Below, one piece after another: positions 5,561 to 15,061 of a stretch of 60,093 nt of DNA (position 1 is the first letter of the stretch; every line of letters starts with the position of its first letter). The DNA comes from Candidatus Saccharimonadota bacterium (GTDB taxonomy: Bacteria > Patescibacteriota > Saccharimonadia > Saccharimonadales > SZUA-47): NCBI GenBank assembly GCA_020428465.1, contig JAGQMY010000035.1, positions 1-60,093 of the forward strand, given 5' to 3'. The notes under the pieces are model-generated. The model ran no database searches and was not told the origin of the DNA. It saw only the letters and a program-made list of their open reading frames with translations. A program made the position numbers and the translations under genes.

Positions 5561-7582
5561 TTAATTTAAGTTTGTAATGGTTCTGAGTCTATCGACTCTT
5601 GCTTTCAACTCGGGGTATTGTAGCAGATTTTCGTTTTTTAATATATACTGGTTTGCTGCTTTTCGAGCTAATGCAATTAGTTTTGTATCTGTTAATTTAG
5701 CTACTCGTAGGTCAAGTGCGCCGTGTTGTACGGTACCGTAAATCGCACCCGGTCCACGCATCTCTAAATCATAATCCGCTAATTTGAAACCGTCATATAT
5801 TTTCTCGATATACTTTAACCTACGACTAAAACCATCACTATCTGTGGGTATTAAATAGCATGCACCTGGTTTATCGCCCCTACCAATGCGCCCTCTGAGT
5901 TGATGTAACTGCGCCAGCCCAAATTTGTCCGCTCCTTCGATTATCATTGTCGTGGCGTTAGGTATATCAACTCCAACTTCGATAACAGTAGTTGATACCA
6001 GAATTTTAATTGCCCCATTTTTAAAGTCATGCATTATCTTATCTTTTTCCTCAGATTTCATTTTCCCGTGAATAACCGTTATTTCATGTTTAGGTAACCA
6101 TTGCTTAACTTGTTTAGATATATTTTCAACGCTTAGTGAGCGCCCTGCTGTAACATCGTCCGTAATAAGCGGGCAAACTATAAACGTCTGTTCACCATTT
6201 GCTAGTTTGCTATCAAGTGATTTGTATAAGTTTAGTCTTTGTTCAGGATTAATAACTTCAGTATTAACAGTTTGCCTTCCAGCTGGTTTCTCGGCTAAAA
6301 TTGTGATTTCAAGCTCACCGTATAGTGTAAGGGCAATGCTACGAGGTATAGGAGTCGCGCTCATATTTAAAACGTGAGGCATAACATCTGCTTTAGACTG
6401 CAATAATTTTCTTTGCTCTACACCAAAGCGATGTTGTTCGTCTATTACTACGTAACCTAAATTCTTGAATTTAATTTTATCTTGTATTAATGCATGCGTG
6501 CCGATTATGATCAGAGATTTGCCATTTTCAATTTCTGCTTGGGCTTTTTTCTTATCGTTTAACTTTAGTTGCCCACTTAACAATATAACTTTATCTTTGA
6601 GCTTGTTTGGTAGCAAATTTTTAATTGTATTAAAGTGTTGCGAGGCTAGTATTTCTGTTGGAGCCATAATTGCTGTTTGATAACCTGAATTCAATGCATT
6701 TATAGCACTAATTAACGCTACTATTGTTTTACCCGAACCAACATCTCCTTCTAGAAGTCGATTCATTGGTACTCCAGAGCTCATATCTAGCAGAATTTGC
6801 CATGTGGCTTTGCGTTGGTCATCCGTAAGTTTGTACGGAAGCTTACTTACGAATTCCACAATTTCTTTTTCTGATATCGGTATCTTTAGTCCGTTATTTT
6901 TAGAAAATTCCCGCTTATTCAATTCGCTTGCTAGAGATAATTCAAATACTTCTTCAAATCCAATTCGTTTTTTTGCTTCATCCATATCTTTAAAGGTGCT
7001 CGGAAAATGCATATGAAATAATGCTTTATCTCTACTAATCAGTGAATATTCTTCGATCAGCCAGTTAGGTAAAGTTTCATTAATTTTTGTTTTATCAAAG
7101 GCTAGTTTAGTAAATTTGCGAATATTGTTACTGCTCAGTCCTTTTGTTAACTTGTACTGCGGGACGATCCTTGCAGTATTTATTGGAAAAGAACTAACCA
7201 ATTCAACAGAAGGATTCTGAATGCTTAGATATTTATAGCTAGGCGCAAACTCACCACTAATATAATAATCTTCGTCTTTTTTTAACGATGACGCTCTATA
7301 TGGTTGATTAAACCACATAAGTTTTACGCTACCGCTGTCATCACTTGCCAGCGCTTCAGTCATATGTAGACCTTTACGACTATACCTTTTTGTTACTGAA
7401 TGAATCCGAGCTTTTATCGTAACTGATCCGGGTCTAATTTTTGATATTTTTAATACGTTAGAGTAGTCTTCATATTTTCTAGGAATATTATTTATTAAAT
7501 CTTCTACGCTCTTAATCCCTATTTTATTCAGGAGTTTGATCGAGCTTGGTCCAATTCCTTTAATTTGCTCCAAACTTAGCAT
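5561..7582 (-). CDS. recG: ATP-dependent DNA helicase RecG
   Basis: A 673-residue helicase that remodels stalled replication forks and branch-migrates Holliday junctions. It has the N-terminal helix-hairpin-helix-like start (IKGIGPSSIKLLNKIGI), an OB wedge domain (about 50-135), Walker A GDVGSGKT (279-286), the DEQH box (381-384) and the SAT motif (NMSATPIPRS). The C-terminal helicase motif QLRGRIGRG is also present. Length is close to the usual 680-690. The ATG follows CATACT by six bases, suggesting a leaderless transcript. Downstream (5487-5560) is a 74-base gap with an imperfect inverted repeat ATTCTAG/CTAGAAT. Confidence 0.96.
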   Translation of the reverse strand: MLSLEQIKGIGPSSIKLLNKIGIKSVEDLINNIPRKYEDYSNVLKISKIRPGSVTIKARIHSVTKRYSRKGLHMTEALASDDSGSVKLMWFNQPYRASSLKKDEDYYISGEFAPSYKYLSIQNPSVELVSSFPINTARIVPQYKLTKGLSSNNIRKFTKLAFDKTKINETLPNWLIEEYSLISRDKALFHMHFPSTFKDMDEAKKRIGFEEVFELSLASELNKREFSKNNGLKIPISEKEIVEFVSKLPYKLTDDQRKATWQILLDMSSGVPMNRLLEGDVGSGKTIVALISAINALNSGYQTAIMAPTEILASQHFNTIKNLLPNKLKDKVILLSGQLKLNDKKKAQAEIENGKSLIIIGTHALIQDKIKFKNLGYVVIDEQHRFGVEQRKLLQSKADVMPHVLNMSATPIPRSIALTLYGELEITILAEKPAGRQTVNTEVINPEQRLNLYKSLDSKLANGEQTFIVCPLITDDVTAGRSLSVENISKQVKQWLPKHEITVIHGKMKSEEKDKIMHDFKNGAIKILVSTTVIEVGVDIPNATTMIIEGADKFGLAQLHQLRGRIGRGDKPGACYLIPTDSDGFSRRLKYIEKIYDGFKLADYDLEMRGPGAIYGTVQHGALDLRVAKLTDTKLIALARKAANQYILKNENLLQYPELKARVDRLRTITNLN

Positions 7583-7623
7583 AGTAATAGTATGCCACGT
7601 TAATTGATGAATTGAAGTATCAA

Positions 7624-8394
7624 TTAAACTTTTCTAAGAAGAAACACTGTGCTAGGACCAAAATGCACCTTAGACAAAGGTTTCTGAGTGTATTTTTCTA
7701 GTCTCAATAATGCTTTACTGCCGAACAATTTCTTGAATGTTGATGATCTAAAATTAGATGCGCTAAGCGATGCTTCGAGTTTAAACCCAATTTGCGCTAA
7801 TTGTTTTTTAACAGTAGCAGGGTTGTGGTTTACAAAAGGTATCTCATCTTTTTTCTTGTTAGCTAGACTTCTTATGTCGACAGGTTCTGTAGGTATTTTT
7901 TTCAATTTCGATGCATATTTGAGCTTATTCTTAAAATGTGCATTATTAGCGAATTCTAGCAAGAATATACCGTCTTTTTTTAATACACGATAAATTTCCT
8001 GAAATGCCGGAACCGGATCTGGTAAATGATGCAATACCCTAACAACCATAGCTAAATCAAACTCTTCATCATTGAATGGTAACTCTTCGGCTCTAGCTTG
8101 CTTAGCTATTACTTTTGGTTTACCTTTTAAAAATTCCTCAGCGATATCTAACTGCTGTTTAGAAGGCTCAGCAAGTACTACTTCATCAGAGAAATTTCGT
8201 AAGAAAACTGAAAGGCGCCCATATCCTCCGCCGACATCTACTGCTTTTTTAAAATTTTTGCCCCTGAGTAAGCGCGCAATTGCCATTTCTTCAGCCGCAT
8301 GCTCATACTCACGTCCTTCCCAATATTTTAAATAATTATGATTTGGATCGTTGTATTGATCAGCTCGTTCTAATGTTTTCTTGTTTTTTACCAT
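7624..8394 (-). CDS. SAM-dependent methyltransferase, UbiE/class I type
   Basis: A 256-residue class I methyltransferase. The SAM-binding motif is VDVGGGYGR (52-60), motif II acidic VVLAEPS, and DLAMVVRVLHHLPDP resembles the Methyltransf_11 post-I/IV region. The C-terminal third carries a conserved-looking PFVNHNPATVKKQLAQIGF segment typical of small-molecule methyltransferases. It lies 20 bases downstream of tyrS and 41 bases upstream of recG. The substrate cannot be inferred; the context gives no pathway. Confidence 0.85.
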   Translation of the reverse strand: MVKNKKTLERADQYNDPNHNYLKYWEGREYEHAAEEMAIARLLRGKNFKKAVDVGGGYGRLSVFLRNFSDEVVLAEPSKQQLDIAEEFLKGKPKVIAKQARAEELPFNDEEFDLAMVVRVLHHLPDPVPAFQEIYRVLKKDGIFLLEFANNAHFKNKLKYASKLKKIPTEPVDIRSLANKKKDEIPFVNHNPATVKKQLAQIGFKLEASLSASNFRSSTFKKLFGSKALLRLEKYTQKPLSKVHFGPSTVFLLRKV

Positions 8395-8414
8395 ATCGCT
8401 CTAGATTAGCAGAT

Positions 8415-9662
8415 TTATTCCAGTTCTAGCAATGCAGTTAAATTTTTACCCCTACGAATAACAGCGAAGCCGTGGATAAAATCATCAGCTTCTATTCTGT
8501 CTTTCTCGAGTGGTAATTGCGAGCCGTTAATATATATTGCCGAAGCTTCGAGAAATCTTCTGGCTTCTGTTTTAGAACTAGCTAAATTTGCTTTAATTAG
8601 AACATCCGTTAAGTTTTCTCCACTGCTTACAGCTTTGCATAATAGTTCCGACTTAAGTTCGGCAAAATCTAGCTCGCTTAGAGTTGAATACTCGGCAGAA
8701 CCAAATAAAACATCACTCACTCTCCTAACTGATTCTGCTCTTTCTTCTCCATGAACTATTTTTGTTACTTCGAATGCTAGCCGCTTTTGTGCTAGTCTGG
8801 CACTTTTATCTTCGTTATGTTGCGAAATAATATCTTCTATAGTCGTTTTATCTAAGTCTGTATAAACCTTCATATAATCTTCGACACCTTCGTCATCGAC
8901 ATTTATCCAGAATTGATAAAATTTAAATACAGAGGTTTTATTAGAATCTAGCCAAATTGCACCACCTTCAGTTTTACCGAATTTTTTTCCTGTCGCTTTG
9001 TTTATTATTAAAGGTGTAGACCAGACATGAGCTTCACCGCCGGAGATACGCCTAATTAGATCAACACCTGCGATACTGTTACCCCATTGATCTGCTCCAC
9101 ATATTTGCAAAGTAACACCGTGGTTATTGTACAAATGCAAGAAATCATAACCTTGAATTAACGAATAGCTAAACTCAGCATAACTGATACCAGCACCTTC
9201 TTCTGATAGTCTTGTTTGTACAAATTCTCGTCCTAGCATCGTGCGCATTGGTACATGTTTACCGACGTCACGTAAGAAATCTAGATAATTTATACTCTTA
9301 AACCAATCATAATTATCGACTATCGTGAATTCCATCCCATCAAAAATTTGTTTGTACTGATTTGCAATTGAAGTTTTGTTCTTTTCAATTTGTTCTAAAC
9401 TCAACAAATCTCTTTCCTGTGCTTTACCGTCCGGATCACCAATCATCCCGGTTGCACCACCTACGAGAAGTACTGCTTTGTGTCCATGCTTCATGAACGC
9501 ACGAGCCATCATACCTGCTGCAAGATTACCAATCTGCATTGAATCGGCGCTAGGATCTACACCCCAATAAAATGTAATAATTGAATTATCTAGGGTTGTA
9601 AAATCTTTGATTGTGGTTTGATTTACAAAACCACGCCATTTTAACTCTTCACTTAAATTCAT
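8415..9662 (-). CDS. tyrS: Tyrosine-tRNA ligase
   Basis: A 415-residue class I synthetase that charges tRNA-Tyr. The catalytic domain starts with YWGVDPSADSMQIGNL (32-47). The HIGH-like motif here reads QIGN, so the first His is Gln43 and the second Asn46. The KMSKS loop is KFGKTEGG, the usual TyrRS form. The tRNA-binding S4 domain is at the C-terminus (VLIKANLASSKTEARRFL). Length is standard. A very good promoter drives it: TTGAGC, 17-base spacer, TATACT, then only seven bases to the ATG, so the mRNA is probably leaderless. Confidence 0.95.
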   Translation of the reverse strand: MNLSEELKWRGFVNQTTIKDFTTLDNSIITFYWGVDPSADSMQIGNLAAGMMARAFMKHGHKAVLLVGGATGMIGDPDGKAQERDLLSLEQIEKNKTSIANQYKQIFDGMEFTIVDNYDWFKSINYLDFLRDVGKHVPMRTMLGREFVQTRLSEEGAGISYAEFSYSLIQGYDFLHLYNNHGVTLQICGADQWGNSIAGVDLIRRISGGEAHVWSTPLIINKATGKKFGKTEGGAIWLDSNKTSVFKFYQFWINVDDEGVEDYMKVYTDLDKTTIEDIISQHNEDKSARLAQKRLAFEVTKIVHGEERAESVRRVSDVLFGSAEYSTLSELDFAELKSELLCKAVSSGENLTDVLIKANLASSKTEARRFLEASAIYINGSQLPLEKDRIEADDFIHGFAVIRRGKNLTALLELE

Positions 9663-9669
9663 GGGTTCT

Positions 9670-9698
9670 AGTATAGCTACATCTGTTTATTTGCTCAA
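9670..9698 (-). promoter_or_regulatory. Leaderless promoter of tyrS
   Basis: Minus strand TTGAGC (9698-9693), 17-base spacer, TATACT (9675-9670), then 7 bases to the ATG at 9662. There is no ribosome binding site. It is divergent from the PBP promoter. Confidence 0.7.
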
Positions 9699-9752
9699 GT
9701 TATATTGGGTTCAATTTTAAGCGCTTGCTTGTTGAAAAGGGTATCAAAATTG

Positions 9753-9773
9753 TATAATGACCTGATAAAGGAG
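9753..9773 (+). promoter_or_regulatory. -10 box and ribosome binding site of the PBP gene
   Basis: TATAAT (9753-9758) with TTGAAA (9732-9737) upstream at a short 15-base spacing. AAGGAG (9768-9773) lies 13 bases before the ATG at 9787. Confidence 0.55.
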
Positions 9774-9786
9774 TTAGAAATCATAA

Positions 9787-12687
9787 ATGTCAGCAACTTC
9801 TAAAGAGCCTGATCTAAGCGGCAAACGCCGTTCTCTTAAGCGACGCGTAAAAGGCAATAAATTTGTTACTAAATCTGGTAAAACTATCAAATTAAATAGG
9901 ACCTTATCGGAGAAAAGCAAAGCCCGAAAGGATGCGAAAGCACTTCGAAAAGCAGAACGACTTAAAGATATGCCGAAAGGTCGTTTAAAGAGAATACTAT
10001 TTCGACTTCACCCTAAGCGTTTAGCAAAGTATTGGTTCAGTCGTGATGGACTATATATGGCATTGAAGCTTACTGGAATTGGCTTCGCTGTCGGTTTTAT
10101 ATTCTTAGCTGGACTTTTTGCGTATTTCAGAAAGGATTTACCAAATCTACGTGATATATCTGGTAATAACATCGGGGGTAGCATTCAGTATTATGACCGA
10201 ACTGGTAGCACTTTATTATGGGAAGATTACGACAAAGTCAAACGAGTACCCGTAGAATCCGAAAAAATCGCCGACTACCTAAAACAAGCAACAGTAGCCA
10301 TAGAGGACCGTGATTTCTATAATCACAACGGCTTTAATGTTAAGGGTATAAGTCGAGCAGCCTGGAACAATGCTTTTGGGGGTTCAACACAAGGTGGATC
10401 CACTATTACTCAGCAGTTGGTTAAGCTCACGACTGAAGGGTTTTCAACCGATAAAACTATAACCCGTAAGATAAAAGAGCTTATCTTAGCAGTTGAGTTC
10501 GAGAGAAGTTATACCAAAGACGAGATTCTAACTGGTTACTTAAACGCAGCACCATACGGCCCAATTGAATACGGAGCGGAAATTGCCGCCCAAACATACT
10601 TTGCCAAGTCTGCAAAAGATTTAACTTTAGATGAAGCAGCACTGCTAGCCTCAATACCAAAATCACCTCCAGTATATTCGCCATACGGGCCATATTATGA
10701 TCATGACGAGCTTCTTGCTCGCCAACATTATGTACTAGATGTAATGGCTGAAATGGGCTATATAACAGCTGAACAGCGCGACACAGCTAAGGCAATCGAT
10801 ACTGTTGCAACTGTACATGAACGTCAACCGACTAAATTTACTGGTATTATTGCACCGTACTTTGTAATGGCTGCTAAGAGCGAACTTGAAACCCGTCTGA
10901 GTGAATCTACCTATAACAGAGGTGGCTGGAAAGTTAATACTACAGTAGATTTAAATCTTCAAAAAATAGCTGAAGAAGAAGTAGCAAACGGCATGAAACA
11001 AGTAATCCGACAAAGTGGCGACACAGCCGCTTTTGTAGCCGAAGATGTTGAGACTGGGCAAGTTGTCGCAATGGTTGGAGGAGCAGATTTCAATGATGAA
11101 TCAAGAGCCGGTCAGTTTAATTTTGCTCAGCGTCCACTCCCACCAGGTTCAAGTTTTAAGCCTTATGATTATATTTCACTAATAGACAATACTGAGAATG
11201 CAGGAGCCGGTTCAGTAATGTACGATGCTCAGGGTCCACTCGAAGGTTACCCATGTACTGTTAAAACACTAGGGATAAACAAGGGCGGTAATTGTCTTCA
11301 GGATTATGATTTCAAATACCCAGGACCCCTAACATTAAGGTATTCATTAGGTGGCTCTAGAAACGTTCCAGCCGTTAAAGCAATGTTAGCTGTTGGCGTC
11401 GATAAAACTATAGAAGTTGCTAATAAGCTTGGACTACAGAACGAACAAGGTGGAGATGGCTATAAGTGTTATGAGCCAGGAAAAGATAAAACTCCTGAAA
11501 ATGAATCTACTTGTTACGCCTCTTCAGCGATTGGAGACGGAGCTTACCTGCATTTAGACCGTCACGTCCATTCATACGCTACTATTTCACGTAATGGTAA
11601 TAAAATTCCACAAACTTTCATCATGGAAGTTTTCGATTCAAAAGGTAAATCAATAAGCAGTCTGAAGTGGCAACCATCGGCTGGAGAGCAAGTTGTTCGC
11701 CCAGAAGCTGCTTATATAGTTGCCGACATGATGGCTGACCCGAATGCAAGTTATATGAGCCGAAAATCACATCGTTATAAAGGCTGGAATTTTTCATTAA
11801 AAACTGGAACTACAAACGACGGTAAAGATGGTTGGTTGATGGGCTTTTCTACAAAATACGCTGCAGGTGTGTGGGTTGGGCACCACACTAGCAACCCTTA
11901 TTGTGCATCCTCTCGACGTGAGGGAATGTGTGGATTTATGGAAACCATGACTCAGCCTATATGGACTAATTTCATGCAAAGAGCACATGAAAGCTTAACT
12001 CCGGTAGAACGAGTTAGACCGGCTGGAATTCAAACATTACCAGCTTATGTAATTGGTACACGGCCAAACATGAACGGCGCCGCAGTATTTCCTAGCCCTA
12101 GCACAGATCTGTTCCCATCATGGTATAAGCGTCCTGCCGGCGGTAACCCTAACGAAAAGATCAAAAAAGACAAAGTTAGTGAAAAAATCGCTACAGAATG
12201 TACACCACCATTAGCAATTGAGGAAGTAAGCGACGGAAATGCAGCCCAGTACTCAAGCGATCCATTCTATAGCTCTTCTACCAATACAACCGACCAAGAC
12301 GATATACACAAATGTGACGATATTAAGCCAAGTGTATCAATCGCGTCCTACGATAATGGAAACGGAAGCTACACATTCGACGTTACTGTTGGCGCAGGAA
12401 CACATGCCATTGGATCTGATAAATTCTTGGGTAAATTAAATGTTAGCATAGATGGTAGCGTTATACCGGATGGAGCAATAGATATTTCTGCCCCTGGGAC
12501 CTATCAATTCTCATATACTTCTTCTCTATCAACAACAGCGACCGTAACAGCATACGTGTCTGATAGCGCATTATATGAGGCGCAGGATTCAATCGATGTT
12601 GATTTCGAAGTCGCACCGACAACATATATGGATAGTTTGCGCACACTCTCACTAACCAGAACCAGAACTGCTACCACAACAGTTTAA
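9787..12687 (+). CDS. Class A penicillin-binding protein (PBP1A-like)
   Basis: A 966-residue bifunctional peptidoglycan synthase. A Lys/Arg-rich cytoplasmic tail of about 90 residues precedes one membrane helix (about 93-114). The glycosyltransferase (GT51) domain has EDRDFYNH (catalytic Glu173) and QGGSTITQQLVK (202-213). The transpeptidase has SxxK (SSFK, 455-458), SxN (SRN, 524-526) and KTGT (672-675), so both activities look intact. The last ~130 residues form an Ig-like, Ser/Thr-rich extracellular tail (from about 850) with no obvious anchor. It polymerises and cross-links the cell wall, showing that this cell makes its own peptidoglycan. Confidence 0.94.
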   Translation: MSATSKEPDLSGKRRSLKRRVKGNKFVTKSGKTIKLNRTLSEKSKARKDAKALRKAERLKDMPKGRLKRILFRLHPKRLAKYWFSRDGLYMALKLTGIGFAVGFIFLAGLFAYFRKDLPNLRDISGNNIGGSIQYYDRTGSTLLWEDYDKVKRVPVESEKIADYLKQATVAIEDRDFYNHNGFNVKGISRAAWNNAFGGSTQGGSTITQQLVKLTTEGFSTDKTITRKIKELILAVEFERSYTKDEILTGYLNAAPYGPIEYGAEIAAQTYFAKSAKDLTLDEAALLASIPKSPPVYSPYGPYYDHDELLARQHYVLDVMAEMGYITAEQRDTAKAIDTVATVHERQPTKFTGIIAPYFVMAAKSELETRLSESTYNRGGWKVNTTVDLNLQKIAEEEVANGMKQVIRQSGDTAAFVAEDVETGQVVAMVGGADFNDESRAGQFNFAQRPLPPGSSFKPYDYISLIDNTENAGAGSVMYDAQGPLEGYPCTVKTLGINKGGNCLQDYDFKYPGPLTLRYSLGGSRNVPAVKAMLAVGVDKTIEVANKLGLQNEQGGDGYKCYEPGKDKTPENESTCYASSAIGDGAYLHLDRHVHSYATISRNGNKIPQTFIMEVFDSKGKSISSLKWQPSAGEQVVRPEAAYIVADMMADPNASYMSRKSHRYKGWNFSLKTGTTNDGKDGWLMGFSTKYAAGVWVGHHTSNPYCASSRREGMCGFMETMTQPIWTNFMQRAHESLTPVERVRPAGIQTLPAYVIGTRPNMNGAAVFPSPSTDLFPSWYKRPAGGNPNEKIKKDKVSEKIATECTPPLAIEEVSDGNAAQYSSDPFYSSSTNTTDQDDIHKCDDIKPSVSIASYDNGNGSYTFDVTVGAGTHAIGSDKFLGKLNVSIDGSVIPDGAIDISAPGTYQFSYTSSLSTTATVTAYVSDSALYEAQDSIDVDFEVAPTTYMDSLRTLSLTRTRTATTTV

Positions 12688-12694
12688 AATTAAT

Positions 12695-14050
12695 TTAGTC
12701 TTTTTCTAAAAAGCTATTTAAAGCATTTCTAATATCAGACGCTTGGAAATAATCTTTTTGTTGACCTTTGATGCTGGTCTTCGGGCCAATAGCAATTTCA
12801 AATCCTAGTTTTCGTGCTTCCGCTAGTCTTTTCTCAATGAAGGGTACATGCCTAACTTCACCGCTTAAACCTAGCTCACCAAAAACAACTGCATTTTTCT
12901 TTAACTGCATCCCCTTCGAAGCTGAGGCTATCGACATACATACCGCCAAGTCTGCAGCTGGTTCGTTTGCGTCAATTCCACCAACAACATTGATATAAAT
13001 ATCCTTATCGGCCAATTTTAATTTAGTCCTCCGCTCTAACATTGCGATTAATAAATTTAACCTATTAAGATCAAACCCGCTTGCTGCTCTTTTAGGATAG
13101 CCGTAGCTCGTTGTATTGACTAAAGCTTGGATTTCAACCAACAAAGGTCTTGTACCCTCCATTTTGGCCAATACAATAGAACCATCTGTTACCATTCTTT
13201 GTTCAAGCAGTGCAGCAGAAGGGTTTTCTACTTCTACCAAACCACTGTCTTTCATTTCATAAATTGCTGATTCATTAGTTGAACCATATCTGTTCTTTAC
13301 TGAACGCAGTATTTTGAATCCACCGTATCTATCACCCTCTAATTGCAAGACAACATCCACGCTATGTTCTAGTAATTTAGGTCCAGCAATTGAACCTTCT
13401 TTAGTAACGTGACCAACAATTATCATAGCTGTATTGCTTTTCTTAGCCGCTTGAGAAAGGAGGTTGGTAGAATTCGTTATTTGACTGACCGAGCCAGGAG
13501 ACGAGGCAATATCATTACACGCAATCGTTTGTATTGAATCAACAATAACTAGACTAAACTCACCTTGCAAAATTGTACTTGCGATGTCATCTGTACAAGT
13601 CGATGACGCAATCTGAAGTTTTGAAGGAGTTTTTAATAATCTTTTTACTCGCGATAGTACCTGATGCTCTGACTCTTCACCGCTGACATATAATACAGAT
13701 TTATCTTTAGCCACGTTATTCGCTATTTGCGTGAGCAAGGTACTTTTTCCTATACCCGGTTGCCCAGCAAGCAAAATTATACTTCCTGCCACTACACCGC
13801 CACCAAGAACATTGTCAAGTTGTGGGTCGTTAGTATTTATTCTTTTTTGTAAATCTGTATACAATTTTGTATCTATGCTTATTGATTTTAAGGGCATACC
13901 TTGACCAGATTTATTTCCTAAACTCTTAGAGGAATCTAGGACTTCCTCAAATGTATTCCATTCTCCACACTGTGGACATTTTCCACTCCAAGCACTCTGT
14001 GAATTTCCGCAAACATTGCAGACAAATTTGGATTTAGGCTTCTTTACCAT
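12695..14050 (-). CDS. radA: DNA repair protein RadA
   Basis: A 451-residue RecA-like ATPase that promotes branch migration during recombination. The N-terminal zinc finger has Cys11, 14, 25 and 28 (CNVC...CPQC). Walker A is GQPGIGKS (96-103), the family-specific KNRYG motif is at 252-256, and a Lon-protease-like C-terminal domain follows (ASGFDLNRL...GELGLSGEVR). Length is typical. It converges on the PBP gene with 7 bases between stops and no visible terminator. Its ATG is preceded by TAAACTATAGGTA, identical to the sequence before the upstream gene at 15017. Confidence 0.95.
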   Translation of the reverse strand: MVKKPKSKFVCNVCGNSQSAWSGKCPQCGEWNTFEEVLDSSKSLGNKSGQGMPLKSISIDTKLYTDLQKRINTNDPQLDNVLGGGVVAGSIILLAGQPGIGKSTLLTQIANNVAKDKSVLYVSGEESEHQVLSRVKRLLKTPSKLQIASSTCTDDIASTILQGEFSLVIVDSIQTIACNDIASSPGSVSQITNSTNLLSQAAKKSNTAMIIVGHVTKEGSIAGPKLLEHSVDVVLQLEGDRYGGFKILRSVKNRYGSTNESAIYEMKDSGLVEVENPSAALLEQRMVTDGSIVLAKMEGTRPLLVEIQALVNTTSYGYPKRAASGFDLNRLNLLIAMLERRTKLKLADKDIYINVVGGIDANEPAADLAVCMSIASASKGMQLKKNAVVFGELGLSGEVRHVPFIEKRLAEARKLGFEIAIGPKTSIKGQQKDYFQASDIRNALNSFLEKD

Positions 14051-14063
14051 TACCTATAGTTTA
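14048..14063 (-). repeat. 16-base start-site repeat, copy 1
   Basis: TAAACTATAGGTAATG on the minus strand at 14063-14048, ending in the radA ATG. An identical copy precedes the gene starting at 15017. TAAACT could be a weak -10 with a 7-base gap to the ATG. Confidence 0.6.
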
Positions 14064-15017
14064 CAGTTCTGTAATTCTCGTGTCGATAGCTTGCATTAAT
14101 TGCACTTCTTGGGCAGCTATGGCATTACGTTCTGCAACCATAGTGTTATACTGATTTATCAAATTTTTTACAGTTTCTATCTGGCTATTGTAAGCATTGA
14201 CTTTTTTATTAAACGCGCTTACTTCAGAATTATACTGAGATGGTTCTGCTTGCAAATTATTTATTCTATTTTTTTCAGATTCAAGGTACTTACTCTGAAT
14301 TTCAAGATCAGCTTCTAGCCTACTAATTTGTCCGTTAAGTTGACTTAGTTTGTCATCGTACTCAGAAACTTTATCTATTAGAGTTTGAAATTCGCTTGCA
14401 TAAGCCTCTGCCAAACTAACAACTGACTGCCTGTTAGTAAAATACCGTTTATAGTACTCCTCAAGCTCCTTGGGTAAAGTGCGAACTTCAGTACCTAATA
14501 TAGAATGAAGCTCATTACTAATTACTGAAGGATCTCGTGATCTATAACTTTCAACGTTTTTTATGATGCGTTCATCAGTTACTCGGCTATAGGCATCTTG
14601 CAGTAGTGAATCAACATAGTCTTTATCCTTTGGGCTAAGACGATCATAGGCAGCGTGAAGCATTTCGTGAGCCGATGTTACTTGCTCAACGCCATTAAGC
14701 TTAGGTTCTTTTACATCAAACAGATATATGTTTTTTCTGGATATATAGCACCCTAGAACTATGGTAATTTCATCAACTTGACAACTTTTACCGAATTCGG
14801 CTTTATCTAATAAAGCTGGTTTATATACATAGAAAAGCCGCCGTCCATAATCATTCATACCACTCTCTGTAGCTAAATTTGCTATTTCAGAAGTTGGTTG
14901 ATAATTCTTAAGCGCAAACCAGTCAGCAATATTCTGGATATTTAGAACTGCTAAAAATGCTAATCCAAGTAAACCTATACTTACAAAAATGCTTGTTAGC
15001 TTTAGCGCTTTTTTCAT
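14061..15017 (-). CDS. Membrane-anchored HExxH protein with coiled coil
   Basis: A 318-residue protein not recognised as a named gene. One membrane helix (about 6-28) suggests an extracytoplasmic protein. HEMLH (117-121, within TSAHEMLHAAYDRL) matches the zincin HExxH motif, so it may be a zinc metallopeptidase. The C-terminal half (about 205-300) is a long coiled coil with heptad-like repeats (LSQLNGQISRLEADLEIQSK). Two cysteines (79 and 90) flank a short strand region and could form a disulfide. It lies between clpC and radA on the same strand. A wall- or envelope-remodelling protease is possible but unproven. Confidence 0.6.
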   Translation of the reverse strand: MKKALKLTSIFVSIGLLGLAFLAVLNIQNIADWFALKNYQPTSEIANLATESGMNDYGRRLFYVYKPALLDKAEFGKSCQVDEITIVLGCYISRKNIYLFDVKEPKLNGVEQVTSAHEMLHAAYDRLSPKDKDYVDSLLQDAYSRVTDERIIKNVESYRSRDPSVISNELHSILGTEVRTLPKELEEYYKRYFTNRQSVVSLAEAYASEFQTLIDKVSEYDDKLSQLNGQISRLEADLEIQSKYLESEKNRINNLQAEPSQYNSEVSAFNKKVNAYNSQIETVKNLINQYNTMVAERNAIAAQEVQLMQAIDTRITEL

Positions 15018-15030
15018 TACCTATAGTTTA
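15015..15030 (-). repeat. 16-base start-site repeat, copy 2
   Basis: TAAACTATAGGTAATG on the minus strand at 15030-15015, ending in the start codon of the HExxH protein. TGC before TAAACT makes an extended -10-like element here. Confidence 0.6.
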
Positions 15031-15061
15031 GCAAATAAACCTAGGTTACCGTTTTAAATGT

